NCBI GenBank assembly: GCA_965220265.1
Contig: CBDCPM010000004.1
Span: 1,364,001-1,428,000 of the forward strand
Reading direction: 5' to 3'
DNA: 64,000 nt
Origin: Bin87 sp965220265
GTDB taxonomy: Bacteria > Chloroflexota > Dehalococcoidia > Lucifugimonadales > UBA3495
Below, piece by piece: positions 26,104-34,562 of this stretch. The notes beneath the pieces were generated by a model. That model searched no databases and had not been told where the DNA came from. It was given only the letters and a program-made list of their open reading frames with translations. The position numbers and the translations under genes are program-made. Position 1 is the stretch's first letter. The number at the start of each line of letters is the position of its first letter.

Positions 26104-27714
26104 TTATTCGTTGCTTGCGGATTCGAAGTCGGTGGCCGCGCGAACGCCGGTGGGAAGGTTTGCCCGACTGCGCCGCCGCACGAGCGCGATGACCGCGAAG
26201 ATGACGGCGACCACGGCGATGATTGCAACGATAACCCCGATGATGATCCACATTTCAGCATCAGAGTACTCGGTGAACACCGATACCTGGAGCCTGGCGT
26301 CCGGGGCGTCCGAGGCGGGGTCCTGGCCGAGCGCACTGTAGTTCCAATGCTCGATGTCGCCCAGGGCGGCGCCATATACCATGATGTCCCGCAGGTCGGA
26401 TGACTTGACCACCAGGGCCATCTCCAGCGTGACGAATTCATCCTCATCCCGCCTGGTTTCGCTCCAACTGTCCACGTAGCCGCCAAGAGATTCGGCCTGC
26501 GACCGGATCTGCTCGGCGACGGACAGGGGATCGGACGCGGACAGCGCCAGAGACGCCTCCAGGTTCACGTTGGAGCGAATGGCCAACGTGAGGCGGGCAT
26601 TGGGCACTTCGTTGAGCGGCGCCGGGCCGACGGAAGTGAGTTGCCGGCCGGACGGCGCGCCCAGGGTCGCCGCGTAGTCCAGCAAAGGAGCCAGGTCGGC
26701 CGGCTTGACGAACACAATCAGGTCAACCGCCTGGCCGCCGCCCTCGTCGTATGAGCGCTTCCGGCCAACGTAACCGTCCAGTGCGTCCACACGGGCGACG
26801 ACGGCATCGGCGGCGGCGGACGGATCGCCGGTGGAAAGTTCAAGATTACCCACCGGGGGATCGGCCGCATAACGTCCGGGCAGACGGAGGTTGACCGTGA
26901 TCAGCGAAGTCGCCACGCGGCCCGTCAGATCCCGCTGGGTCGCTTCAACGTGCTCGATATCGGAGCGAACCTCGGCGATGCGCTGCTCGATCTGGATGAT
27001 GTCCTCAACCGTGGGGGCGTTTTCCAGCAGAGTGACGAGGCGCTTCTCCTGGGCGTACCAGGCAGTGAGGCGCGCTTCGTTGTCGATGAGGCGCTCCGTC
27101 ACATCGGTGGACGACACACCTTCATCGGTGACCCGTCCCAGTGAACGCAGGGAATCCAGGCCATTTTCCAAACGGTCAGCCGGCACCCGAATTCGGACGG
27201 TGGCGGAACGGTAACCGGCTTCCCCAAAGACTTCAGACGATTCGACCCAGCCGCCGCTCTGAACCGCCAGCGATTCAACCCGCCGAACGGTACCGTCAAT
27301 ATCCGTGACCTCCAGACTCATCCACGACTCCACGATCAATTTTCGCGCAGCCTGGGGTTGGGACGAATCGGAAACTTGTGGTTGTGCCGGTCTCGCCGCC
27401 GCAGATTCCGTCTCCTTCGACGCGGCAACTGGAGCGGGGGTAGGAGCTGCAGCCGCGGCGGCGGGCGCCGCAGTGGCGGCCAATCCGGACCGGCGGTCGA
27501 AGCGACTGGATCCGTCTGCTCCGGCGGGACCGGGCGCGCCCGGCGGACCCGATTCTTGACGTGCCGACTGGGGAGCGGACGCGGAGTCTTCTGCATAATA
27601 TTGCGCTTCTGTCATCGCCGGCGCGTGCGCCCCACTTCCGCAGGCGATCACCAACGCCGCCAAGACCAGCAGCAGTGTGGGCAACCAGGCCCTTCTCAGG
27701 TTACGTATACGCAT
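26104..27714 (-). CDS. DUF4349-type lipoprotein with C-terminal membrane anchor
   Basis: A 536-residue exported protein. The signal peptide ends in a lipobox, LVIAC, with the lipidated Cys at 25. A low-complexity Ala/Pro/Gly stretch (about 40-120) follows, then a DUF4349 core with a coiled-coil region (ENAPTVEDIIQIEQRIAEV). A C-terminal membrane helix lies at about 487-511, followed by RRRSR. Two further segments of similar pattern (GGYVDSWSET, LDGYVGRKRS, each followed by VxVxxxxLxxLxxYxxxLG) suggest the core is repeated. AAGGGGG upstream supports the start at 27714. Function is unknown for this family. It is convergent with mfd. Confidence 0.8.
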   Translation of the reverse strand: MRIRNLRRAWLPTLLLVLAALVIACGSGAHAPAMTEAQYYAEDSASAPQSARQESGPPGAPGPAGADGSSRFDRRSGLAATAAPAAAAAAPTPAPVAASKETESAAARPAQPQVSDSSQPQAARKLIVESWMSLEVTDIDGTVRRVESLAVQSGGWVESSEVFGEAGYRSATVRIRVPADRLENGLDSLRSLGRVTDEGVSSTDVTERLIDNEARLTAWYAQEKRLVTLLENAPTVEDIIQIEQRIAEVRSDIEHVEATQRDLTGRVATSLITVNLRLPGRYAADPPVGNLELSTGDPSAAADAVVARVDALDGYVGRKRSYDEGGGQAVDLIVFVKPADLAPLLDYAATLGAPSGRQLTSVGPAPLNEVPNARLTLAIRSNVNLEASLALSASDPLSVAEQIRSQAESLGGYVDSWSETRRDEDEFVTLEMALVVKSSDLRDIMVYGAALGDIEHWNYSALGQDPASDAPDARLQVSVFTEYSDAEMWIIIGVIVAIIAVVAVIFAVIALVRRRSRANLPTGVRAATDFESASNE

Positions 27715-27766
27715 ATCAACGTCCCCCTTACAACTGCCCATCATACGGAACAGTGCCGCCAGCGGT

Positions 27767-27797
27767 TTGCGGGGTCGCCCTGCGGGTATGCTACAAT
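27767..27797 (+). promoter_or_regulatory. Promoter of tRNA-Pro
   Basis: TGCTACAAT (27789-27797) is an extended -10 element about ten bases before the tRNA. TTGCGG (27767-27772) is a weak -35 candidate at 19 bases. Confidence 0.45.
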
Positions 27798-27808
27798 TTG
27801 AACATAGT

Positions 27809-27884
27809 CGGGGTGTAGCGCAGTGGCTAGCGCGCCACGTTCGGGACGTGGAGGTCGGTGGTTCGAATCCACTCACCCCGACCA
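27809..27884 (+). tRNA. tRNA-Pro (anticodon CGG), CCA encoded
   Basis: A full cloverleaf can be drawn. The acceptor stem is CGGGGTG (27809-27815) with CACCCCG (27874-27880), and the anticodon stem CCACG/CGTGG encloses the loop TTCGGGA with anticodon CGG. The T-arm is GGTGGTTCGAATCCACT. Discriminator A is followed by an encoded CCA (27882-27884). Confidence 0.95.
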
Positions 27885-27912
27885 TTATTTTTGCCCGAAC
27901 AGGAGGGACGCC

Positions 27913-29517
27913 ATGGCGCGTCGCAGTTTCTGGGCCTGGGGGATGGAAGACCGCGAGCCGTCGGTAGCGGACTACGCCGCGATGGCGGACCGGATCCACC
28001 GCAGATACGGGATAGCATTGCCCGCGCCCACACCACCGACCGACGCCGACCTGAACCTCCGCAAGCCGCGCTTCACGCCGCACCCGCTGGTCGCCGAGTT
28101 CTGCACCATGGATGACCACGACCGGGCGGCGCACACCTACGGACGCAGCTTCCGCGACCGCATTCGTGGGTTCAAGTGCGAATTTCCCAACCCACCGGAT
28201 GTGATCGCCTACCCTCGCACTGAAGAAGAGGTCACCCGGGTGCTGGACTGGTGCGCCAACTCGAACATCATCGCGATTCCCTACGGTGGCGGTAGCACCG
28301 TAGTAGCCGGGGTAGAGCCTCCCGAAGCGGATAAGGTCTGCACCATCGATTTGACGCGATTGGACCAGGTGCTGGAGGTGGACGAAACGTCGCGGGCGGC
28401 CAGGATCCAGGCCGGCGCCCTGGGTCCGGCGCTGGAGGCGCAGCTGCGGCCGCACGGCTACACGCTGCGGCATTTCCCGCAGAGCTTCGAATTTTCAACG
28501 TTGGGAGGCTGGATCGCCACCCGGAGCGGCGGGCATTACGCTACCAACCACACGCACATCGACGACTTCGTGGAGTCGGTGCGCATGATGACACCGGCGG
28601 GAGTCTGGGAATCGCGGCGCTTGCCGGGGAGCGGCGCCGGTCCATCGCCGGACCGTATGGTGATCGGCAGCGAGGGGATTCTGGGCATCATCACCGAGGC
28701 GTGGATGCGGATTCAAGGACGGCCGCGGTTCCGGGCCTCAGCGGGAGTGGTGTTCGAGGGGATGCACGCTGCATCCGAGGGTGCGCGGTTGGTTGCTCAG
28801 GCCAAGCAATGGCCGGCCAACCTGCGGATGCTGGACCCGACAGAAGCGGAAGACTTCGCGGGCCTGGATGGAAAGCAGGCGTTGCTGATCATCGGGTTCG
28901 AGTCGGCCGAAATTCCGCAGGGGGACAACATCCGCCAGGCGGTTGCCATTGCCAGGAATGCCGGCGGAATGATCAGCGAGGACGACATCGTGGTCGCTGA
29001 TGCGGCGGAACGCGCGGGCTCCTCGGCCGGCCGTCAGGGGGCCGTAGGGAACTGGCGGGATTCGTTCATCAACGCTCCCTACGAACGGAACGCGACCATC
29101 GGGTTCGGGATTGTAGCCGAGACGCTGGAAACGGCGATCACCTGGGAGCGTTGGCCGGCGATGGATGGGTTGGTGCGAGGGGCCCTGGAAGAAGCGTTGC
29201 AACGCACCTGCGGTGGCGGGCGCGTGTCGTGCCGATTCACCCACGTTTACCCTGACGGCCCGGCCCCGTACTACACCTTCGAGGGACTCGGCAAGGTCGG
29301 CGGAGAGTTGGAAGCCCACGCCGAGATCAAGCAGGCGGCGTCGGACGCGGTCATGGCCGCGGGCGGAACCATCACCCACCATCATGCAGTCGGTCGCTCG
29401 CACCGGCCCTGGTACGACCAACAGCGACCTGATCCGTTCGCTGAAGCGTTGCGGGCGGTGAAACGGACGGTGGATCCCAACGGGATACTGAACCCGGGCG
29501 TCTTGATCGATCCGTAG
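27913..29517 (+). CDS. FAD-binding oxidase similar to alkyldihydroxyacetone-phosphate synthase (AGPS)
   Basis: A 534-residue vanillyl-alcohol-oxidase-family flavoprotein. The FAD domain includes PDVIAYPRTEEEV, IPYGGGSTVVAGVEPP, FPQSFEFSTLGGWIATRSGG and MVIGSEGILGIITEA. The C-terminal part has TITHHHAVGRSHRPW, matching the AGPS SHHHGVG active-site region. AGPS swaps the acyl chain of acyl-DHAP for a fatty alcohol to make ether lipids, but bacterial relatives are often unassigned FAD oxidases, so the name is a family-level call. The ATG follows AGGAGGG at 27901-27907, just after tRNA-Pro. An alcohol dehydrogenase gene follows 36 bases downstream and probably shares the transcript. Confidence 0.85.
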   Translation: MARRSFWAWGMEDREPSVADYAAMADRIHRRYGIALPAPTPPTDADLNLRKPRFTPHPLVAEFCTMDDHDRAAHTYGRSFRDRIRGFKCEFPNPPDVIAYPRTEEEVTRVLDWCANSNIIAIPYGGGSTVVAGVEPPEADKVCTIDLTRLDQVLEVDETSRAARIQAGALGPALEAQLRPHGYTLRHFPQSFEFSTLGGWIATRSGGHYATNHTHIDDFVESVRMMTPAGVWESRRLPGSGAGPSPDRMVIGSEGILGIITEAWMRIQGRPRFRASAGVVFEGMHAASEGARLVAQAKQWPANLRMLDPTEAEDFAGLDGKQALLIIGFESAEIPQGDNIRQAVAIARNAGGMISEDDIVVADAAERAGSSAGRQGAVGNWRDSFINAPYERNATIGFGIVAETLETAITWERWPAMDGLVRGALEEALQRTCGGGRVSCRFTHVYPDGPAPYYTFEGLGKVGGELEAHAEIKQAASDAVMAAGGTITHHHAVGRSHRPWYDQQRPDPFAEALRAVKRTVDPNGILNPGVLIDP

Positions 29518-29553
29518 GCGGGTATCGAGCCGGGATACAAGGAGGGACTTCTG

Positions 29554-30582
29554 ATGCGAGGTGTAGTTTTCACTGGAGACAAAGAGGTAGAGATCCGCAC
29601 GTTGCCGGACCCGCACCCGGGCCCGGGCGAGGTAGTCATCGCCATGAAGGCCTCGGGGCTTTGCGGCAGCGACCTGAGGCACTACCGTGCTCCCAAAGCG
29701 GAGCGCGGCGATCCGGCGAACCTGAAGGTTGCCGGTCACGAACCCTGCGGGGTCATCGCCGAGGTGGGGCGGGACGTCACGGAGGTCGCGGTCGGCGACC
29801 GGGTCATGATGCACCATTACACCGGCTGTCGAGCCTGCACCATGTGCCGGATCGGTTACACCCAGATGTGTCTCCACGGATCCGTGGTCTACGGTACCGG
29901 AGCCAACGGCGGGCACGAGGACTACCTGATTTGTCCGGCGTACACCTGCGTCAAAATGCCGGACGGCCTGGACTTTGACGAAGGGGCGGCCTGCGCGTGC
30001 GGTACCGGAACCGCGTTCTGGGCCCTGAAGCGGCTGAACATCTCCGGCGACGACACGTTGGCCATATTCGGTCAGGGGCCCGTGGGCGCCAGCGGGACCA
30101 TGTTCGCCAAGGCCATGGGCGCCCGGGTCATCGCGGTGGACGTGGACACTGAGCGACTCGAACTGGCGCAACGCCTGGGCGCAGACGTGTGCATCGATGC
30201 CGGCACGCAGAACCCGGTGGAAGCAATACGGGAACTCACCCACGGCGAGGGTTCGCCGGCGACGCTCGACTGCACCGGCCGTCCCGAGGCGCGGATCAAC
30301 GCGGTAGATTCAGCGATGCTGTGGGGCCGTGTCTGCTTTGTCGGCGAGGGCAACACCACGACCTTCGACGTCAGCCCACAGATCATTCACAAGCAGCTGA
30401 CCATCCTGGGGTCGTGGACCTTCAGCCTGAACGGGCTTGCTGAGGTGGCCAGGTTCGTGGTGGACCGGAGGGTCCCGTTGAAGGAACTCTTCACCCACCG
30501 TTTCACGCTGGATCAGGCGGACGAGGCGTACAAACTGTTCGAGGCCGGCGGCACGGGGAAAGTGTGCTTCACCTGGGACTGA
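29554..30582 (+). CDS. Zinc-dependent alcohol dehydrogenase (MDR family, sorbitol/threonine dehydrogenase-like)
   Basis: A 342-residue NAD(P)-dependent medium-chain dehydrogenase. The catalytic zinc site is CGSDLRHYR with GHEPCGVIAEVG. The structural zinc site is CRACTMCRIGYTQMC, with four cysteines at the usual spacing. The nucleotide fold is GQGPVGASGTMFAK, followed by VIAVDVDTERL with an acidic residue that favours NAD. The gene follows the AGPS-like oxidase on the same strand. The substrate is not predictable from the motifs. Confidence 0.92.
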   Translation: MRGVVFTGDKEVEIRTLPDPHPGPGEVVIAMKASGLCGSDLRHYRAPKAERGDPANLKVAGHEPCGVIAEVGRDVTEVAVGDRVMMHHYTGCRACTMCRIGYTQMCLHGSVVYGTGANGGHEDYLICPAYTCVKMPDGLDFDEGAACACGTGTAFWALKRLNISGDDTLAIFGQGPVGASGTMFAKAMGARVIAVDVDTERLELAQRLGADVCIDAGTQNPVEAIRELTHGEGSPATLDCTGRPEARINAVDSAMLWGRVCFVGEGNTTTFDVSPQIIHKQLTILGSWTFSLNGLAEVARFVVDRRVPLKELFTHRFTLDQADEAYKLFEAGGTGKVCFTWD

Positions 30583-30617
30583 TCCCACCGCTGCGAACAA
30601 TCGACCGGGCAAATGAT

Positions 30618-30642
30618 GAGGGGCGCTGGTCAGGCGCCCCTC
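30618..30642. terminator. Bidirectional terminator
   Basis: GAGGGGCGC (30618-30626) pairs perfectly with GCGCCCCTC (30634-30642) around a 7-base loop, between the convergent alcohol dehydrogenase and monooxygenase genes. Confidence 0.65.
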
Positions 30643-30659
30643 TCTGATCTGATCGGAAG

Positions 30660-31703
30660 TCAGGTGAGTTTTGGCAGGACCTTCTTGTTGAACAGCCGCA
30701 GGGATGCCGTCTGCATCTCGTCGGGCATCAGGTTGCCGTAGTTGATCTCGTAGATCAACTGGTCGAGGCCCAGATTGTCCTCAAGTTCAGTGAGCCGTTC
30801 GGTAACGACGTCAGGAGTTCCATAGACGACCTTGTCGCGGAGCCAGTCGTCGTAGTCCATGCCCAGGATGATTCGGCTCTGCTCGGCCCAGTCGCCGGTG
30901 GTGCCAGCCCGACCCGCGTAGGAGCCTACGCGTTCTCCCAGGCGGGTGATTGAGTTCTTGGCCGATTCCATGGGGTCGCGATATGCCGCCTCGGCGTCTT
31001 CGTTGACATAAATCGGCACGCGCAGCCCGACCCTGCCTTCACCCGGATATCCGGCTGCTTTCCACGCTGCGCGGTATTCGGACATGGGGCCGGCCAACTG
31101 GTCGAGGGTAAACACCCGGGATGGGTTGACGATCAGCGGGTAACCCATCGCGCCGATGATGGGGAAACTCTCGGCGGAAGTCACGCCCACGGTGATGGGT
31201 GGATGGGGCTTCTGGTATGGCCGAGGGGTGACAGTCAATTCGTCGCAGGAGTAGTGCTCACCGTGGAAGGAGAATGCTTCCTGTGTCCAGGCGGCCACGA
31301 CGATTTCGAGAAACTCGTCGAAACGGCTGCGGCTCTCCTCGAAGGTTACGTTGAAGCCCTCGTGGACGTTGGGGAAGGTGCCGCGACCGACCCCGAGCTC
31401 GACACGCCCGTCGCTGATGTGGTCGAGGGTCGCCATTTCCTCCGCGACACGGATGGGGTGGCCCAACGGCAGGCAGTAGACGGCAGTCCCGATGCGCATG
31501 GTGCTGGTCTTGGCGGCAATCGCCGTGGCGATCATCACGGGAGATGCCAGCACCCGCTCCATGTTGAAGTGGTACTCGGCCAGCCATACCGATGCGACGC
31601 CAAGGTCTTCGGCCTCCCGGACCAGCTGGAACGACTGAGTGAAAGCGTCGTGATGGTCGCCGTCAATGGGCCGGGGAAACTCGAGAAAGAGTCCGTACTC
31701 CAT
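30660..31703 (-). CDS. Luciferase-like (LLM class) flavin-dependent monooxygenase
   Basis: A 347-residue bacterial-luciferase-fold protein using reduced FMN or F420. Visible marks are the N-terminal strand MEYGLFLEF, SVWLAEYHF, RIGTAVYCLPLGHPIRVAEE and RVELGVGRG. GGATAAG-type spacing (GGAGGA, five bases, ATG) fixes the start at 31703. An acyl-CoA synthetase gene lies 44 bases upstream on the same strand, so the two probably act on the same imported acid. Large families of such enzymes are typical of deep-ocean SAR202, where they are thought to oxidise refractory organic matter; that link is inference. Confidence 0.9.
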   Translation of the reverse strand: MEYGLFLEFPRPIDGDHHDAFTQSFQLVREAEDLGVASVWLAEYHFNMERVLASPVMIATAIAAKTSTMRIGTAVYCLPLGHPIRVAEEMATLDHISDGRVELGVGRGTFPNVHEGFNVTFEESRSRFDEFLEIVVAAWTQEAFSFHGEHYSCDELTVTPRPYQKPHPPITVGVTSAESFPIIGAMGYPLIVNPSRVFTLDQLAGPMSEYRAAWKAAGYPGEGRVGLRVPIYVNEDAEAAYRDPMESAKNSITRLGERVGSYAGRAGTTGDWAEQSRIILGMDYDDWLRDKVVYGTPDVVTERLTELEDNLGLDQLIYEINYGNLMPDEMQTASLRLFNKKVLPKLT

Positions 31704-31747
31704 GCTTATCCTCCTCGTAGTGGATCGTAGCGTCAGGTTGCGGCCGG

Positions 31748-33370
31748 CTACACCTGCGAACCCTGGATGCGGCGCTCCTGGCCCTGCCATTCCTTGTCGC
31801 GCAGGATGTACTTCTGGATCTTGCCGGTGGCGGTCTTGGGTAGGTCGCCGAATTCGACGCTCTTGGGCGCCTTGAAGTGGGCGATCCGATCACGGGTGAA
31901 ATCGATTATTTCGTCGGCCGTGAGTTGACCGCCGTCGCGCGGAACAACAAAGGCCTTGGGAACCTCGCCCCACCGCTGGTCGGGCACGCCAACCACGCAG
32001 ACTTCGAGCACGCCGGGGTGTTCCATGATGACCTTCTCCACCTCCTGGCTGGAGATGTTCTCTCCGCCGGAGATGATGATGTCCTTGGAGCGGTCCTGCA
32101 ACTCGATGTAGCCGTCGGGATGCCAGACGGCGAGATCGCCGGAATGGAACCAACCGCCGCGGAAAGCCTCGGCAGTGGCATCGGGGTCGTCGTAATAGCC
32201 CTTCATCACGGCGTCGCCCTGCATGACGACCTCGCCCATGGTTTCGGCGTCGCGCGGGACGTCGTCCATGCTCTCGTCGACCACGCGGAGGCCGGAACCG
32301 TAAACGATAAAGGGTACGCCCTGCCGGGCCTTCACTCGGGCCAAGTCATCTGACGCCATGGCGTCCCATTCGGGCTGGCCGGCCGCTACGGTACACGGGC
32401 CGTAGGTCTCGGTGAGGCCGTACACATGGATGATCTCGGCGCCCATGCCCTCGATGGTGCGGATGACCTGGGGCGCCGGCGGAGCGCCCGCGGTCATGAT
32501 CGTGAGGCCGGAGAGATCGGCGGACTCTGCCTCGGGCGCGGCATAGAGACCGGTGAGCACCGTGGGCGCCGCGCAGAGATGCGTGACCGATTCTTCTCGG
32601 ATCAGACGATACACCTCCGCCGGGTCAACGCGTCGCAGGCAGACGTGCGCGCCTCCCACGGCGGTCACAGCCCAGGGGAAGCACCAACCGTTGGCGTGGA
32701 ACATGGGCAGCGTCCACAGGTAGATGCTGCGCCAATTCATGCCCATCTCCATAGCCTCGCCGAGGGCGTTGATGTAGGCGCCACGCGGAGTGTATTCGAC
32801 GCCCTTGGGCATGCCGGTTGTACCGGACGTGTAGTTGATGGTCAGCGTATCGTTTTCGGTGGCCGGACCGAAGAGTTCGGGCAGAGGCTCGACACCCGCC
32901 AGCCACTGCTCGTACTCGGGACCGGGAATGTCTGTGGCCAGAGGGGCGGTGTCGCGTACCTGAACGTAGGTCTCGACGCCCGGACAGTCGTCGCGTAACT
33001 GGCGCACGGTATCGGCGAGTTCGGAGTCGAACACCAGCACCTTGGAGCCGGAGTGGTTGAGTATGTAGGCGATCTCGCGCGGCGAGAGTCGTATGTTCAG
33101 CGCCACCAGCACGGCGCCGATGCCCATGGGTCCGAAGTTGGCCTCGAGCATGGAGGGCAGGTTGGGCAGCAGGAACGCTACCCGGTCCCCGGGCCCCACT
33201 CCGACGCTGCGCAGGGCGGCGGCCTGCCGTCGCACCCGTTCGTAGAACAGAGCGTAGGATGTGACAGCGCCGTTGTAGATACAGGCGGCGCGATGCGGGT
33301 ACACGGCGGCGCTGCGCTCGAGGAACAGGAGCGGGGTCAGTTTCTGGGTTGATGCATTTGGGGTTGTCAT
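31748..33370 (-). CDS. AMP-forming acyl-CoA synthetase
   Basis: A 540-residue ANL-family ligase that adenylates a carboxylic acid and forms its CoA thioester. The P-loop is YTSGTTGMPKG, followed by VYGLTETYGPC (A5), GWFHSGDLAVWHPDGYIEL (A7/A8) and the hinge DRSKDIIISGGENIS. The catalytic lysine lies in PKTATGKIQKYILR (A10). It is closest by eye to medium- or long-chain fatty-acyl-CoA ligases. AGGGTGA upstream supports the ATG at 33370 over upstream in-frame starts. It is followed on the same strand by a luciferase-like monooxygenase. Confidence 0.93.
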   Translation of the reverse strand: MTTPNASTQKLTPLLFLERSAAVYPHRAACIYNGAVTSYALFYERVRRQAAALRSVGVGPGDRVAFLLPNLPSMLEANFGPMGIGAVLVALNIRLSPREIAYILNHSGSKVLVFDSELADTVRQLRDDCPGVETYVQVRDTAPLATDIPGPEYEQWLAGVEPLPELFGPATENDTLTINYTSGTTGMPKGVEYTPRGAYINALGEAMEMGMNWRSIYLWTLPMFHANGWCFPWAVTAVGGAHVCLRRVDPAEVYRLIREESVTHLCAAPTVLTGLYAAPEAESADLSGLTIMTAGAPPAPQVIRTIEGMGAEIIHVYGLTETYGPCTVAAGQPEWDAMASDDLARVKARQGVPFIVYGSGLRVVDESMDDVPRDAETMGEVVMQGDAVMKGYYDDPDATAEAFRGGWFHSGDLAVWHPDGYIELQDRSKDIIISGGENISSQEVEKVIMEHPGVLEVCVVGVPDQRWGEVPKAFVVPRDGGQLTADEIIDFTRDRIAHFKAPKSVEFGDLPKTATGKIQKYILRDKEWQGQERRIQGSQV

Positions 33371-33509
33371 TATGATCACCCTGGGTGCTAGTTCGATATT
33401 GCAGCGGATTTTCCGGCATTTTGTACCGTATAGGTGGAATTGTCCAGCCAGCATCCCCTGCTGTATGCTGAGCGAACTGTTAACTGGTCGCTTTACGGGG
33501 ATGCGGAAC

Positions 33510-34562
33510 ATGGCCACCCAACATACCCTGCTGAGTTTCATTGCTCGATACCACACTAACATGCGCGAAGACGTGGCTACGGACGCCTTGTCCTTCATCT
33601 TGTCGCATTCTGAGGCCGCCCAGGAAGCCTTGTCTGAGTTCTTGAGCAGTGAGGAATCGGGTCCACTGTCCATTGACAAAGTAGAGAGTCGGGTCACTAT
33701 TGCAAGCGGCGCCATTCCCGACCTGAGATGTCTTGATAAGAACAACGGCTTGGTGGCAGTGATCGAGTCCAAATTCTATGCCGATCTGACCAACAATCAG
33801 CCCGTTGCATATTGGAACGAACTACCTGCTGATACTCCATCGGTGCTCTTGGTGGTAGCTCCGGAGGGCAGAGCTGATTATCTGTGGAATCAACTGGTGA
33901 CCAGATTGCGGAGCGCCGGCCACGAATTAGGCATGGTCCAAAGAACCGACGATTTGATAACTACAACGGCGCTAGGCGGCCAACGTCGTTTGATGCTGAC
34001 AAACTGGAAAACCTTGCTGGACCGAATCGCTCAGAACGCATGGGCTGAGCGAGATTGGAGGGCGTCGTTTGAAATCGCAGAACTGCAAGGGCTTGCTGAT
34101 AACATCATCGCCGGAGACGACCCACAGTCGGACGCCGGTCTCAAGAGACTAATCGGAAGTGCAATCGTGCGAGTCCGACAATCCGGATGGGCGAACACCA
34201 CGGGCCTAGGAGTGGGCCAATTGGCGGCTCATTACTATGGCAGGTATCTGCATTTGGCAGGGAACTTCGCCTGGCTTGGAATCGAATACAAGGCGTTGCA
34301 GCAGATGCGAGATAAGCCGTTGTGGCTGTTGTTTTTCCATAGAGACTACAACAGGCTGGATGACAGCGAGTTGCGCTCTCGGCTGGAGGGCTTGATGAGC
34401 AGATTGGATTGGCGAGCAAATACGGTTTGTGTACCAATTGAGCTGACCACTGGTGCCGACAGCCAAGCAACGTTGAATAGTGTCGTCGACCAACTCGAAC
34501 ACATCGGCAGCCTGATCGATCCAGACGGCCCAACATACAAAAAGGATTCCCCCGATGCCTGA
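33510..34562 (+). CDS. Stand-alone PD-(D/E)XK-type nuclease-like protein, AT-richer than its neighbours
   Basis: A 350-residue protein. Residues about 60-110 carry a PD-(D/E)XK-type core: IPDLRC, then NGLVAVIESKFYADLTNNQP with the ExK pair. The N-terminus (HTLLSFIARYHTNMREDVAT) and the length match stand-alone bacterial nuclease-superfamily proteins of unknown role. Base composition is visibly lower in GC (about half) than the flanking catabolic genes, so the gene may have been acquired. GGGG precedes the chosen ATG by nine bases, and an ATG at 33501 is possible. Its end overlaps the PuuE-like gene by eight bases. Endonuclease activity is inferred. Confidence 0.7.
   Translation: MATQHTLLSFIARYHTNMREDVATDALSFILSHSEAAQEALSEFLSSEESGPLSIDKVESRVTIASGAIPDLRCLDKNNGLVAVIESKFYADLTNNQPVAYWNELPADTPSVLLVVAPEGRADYLWNQLVTRLRSAGHELGMVQRTDDLITTTALGGQRRLMLTNWKTLLDRIAQNAWAERDWRASFEIAELQGLADNIIAGDDPQSDAGLKRLIGSAIVRVRQSGWANTTGLGVGQLAAHYYGRYLHLAGNFAWLGIEYKALQQMRDKPLWLLFFHRDYNRLDDSELRSRLEGLMSRLDWRANTVCVPIELTTGADSQATLNSVVDQLEHIGSLIDPDGPTYKKDSPDA

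Noticed and set aside
28738..30243. A 501-codon open frame opposite the AGPS-like and alcohol dehydrogenase genes
   Set aside because: It spans two well-supported genes and their gap on the other strand and shows no motif.
33510..34562. A restriction-modification or toxin-antitoxin system
   Set aside because: Only a nuclease-like gene is present; no methyltransferase, specificity subunit or small partner gene adjoins it.
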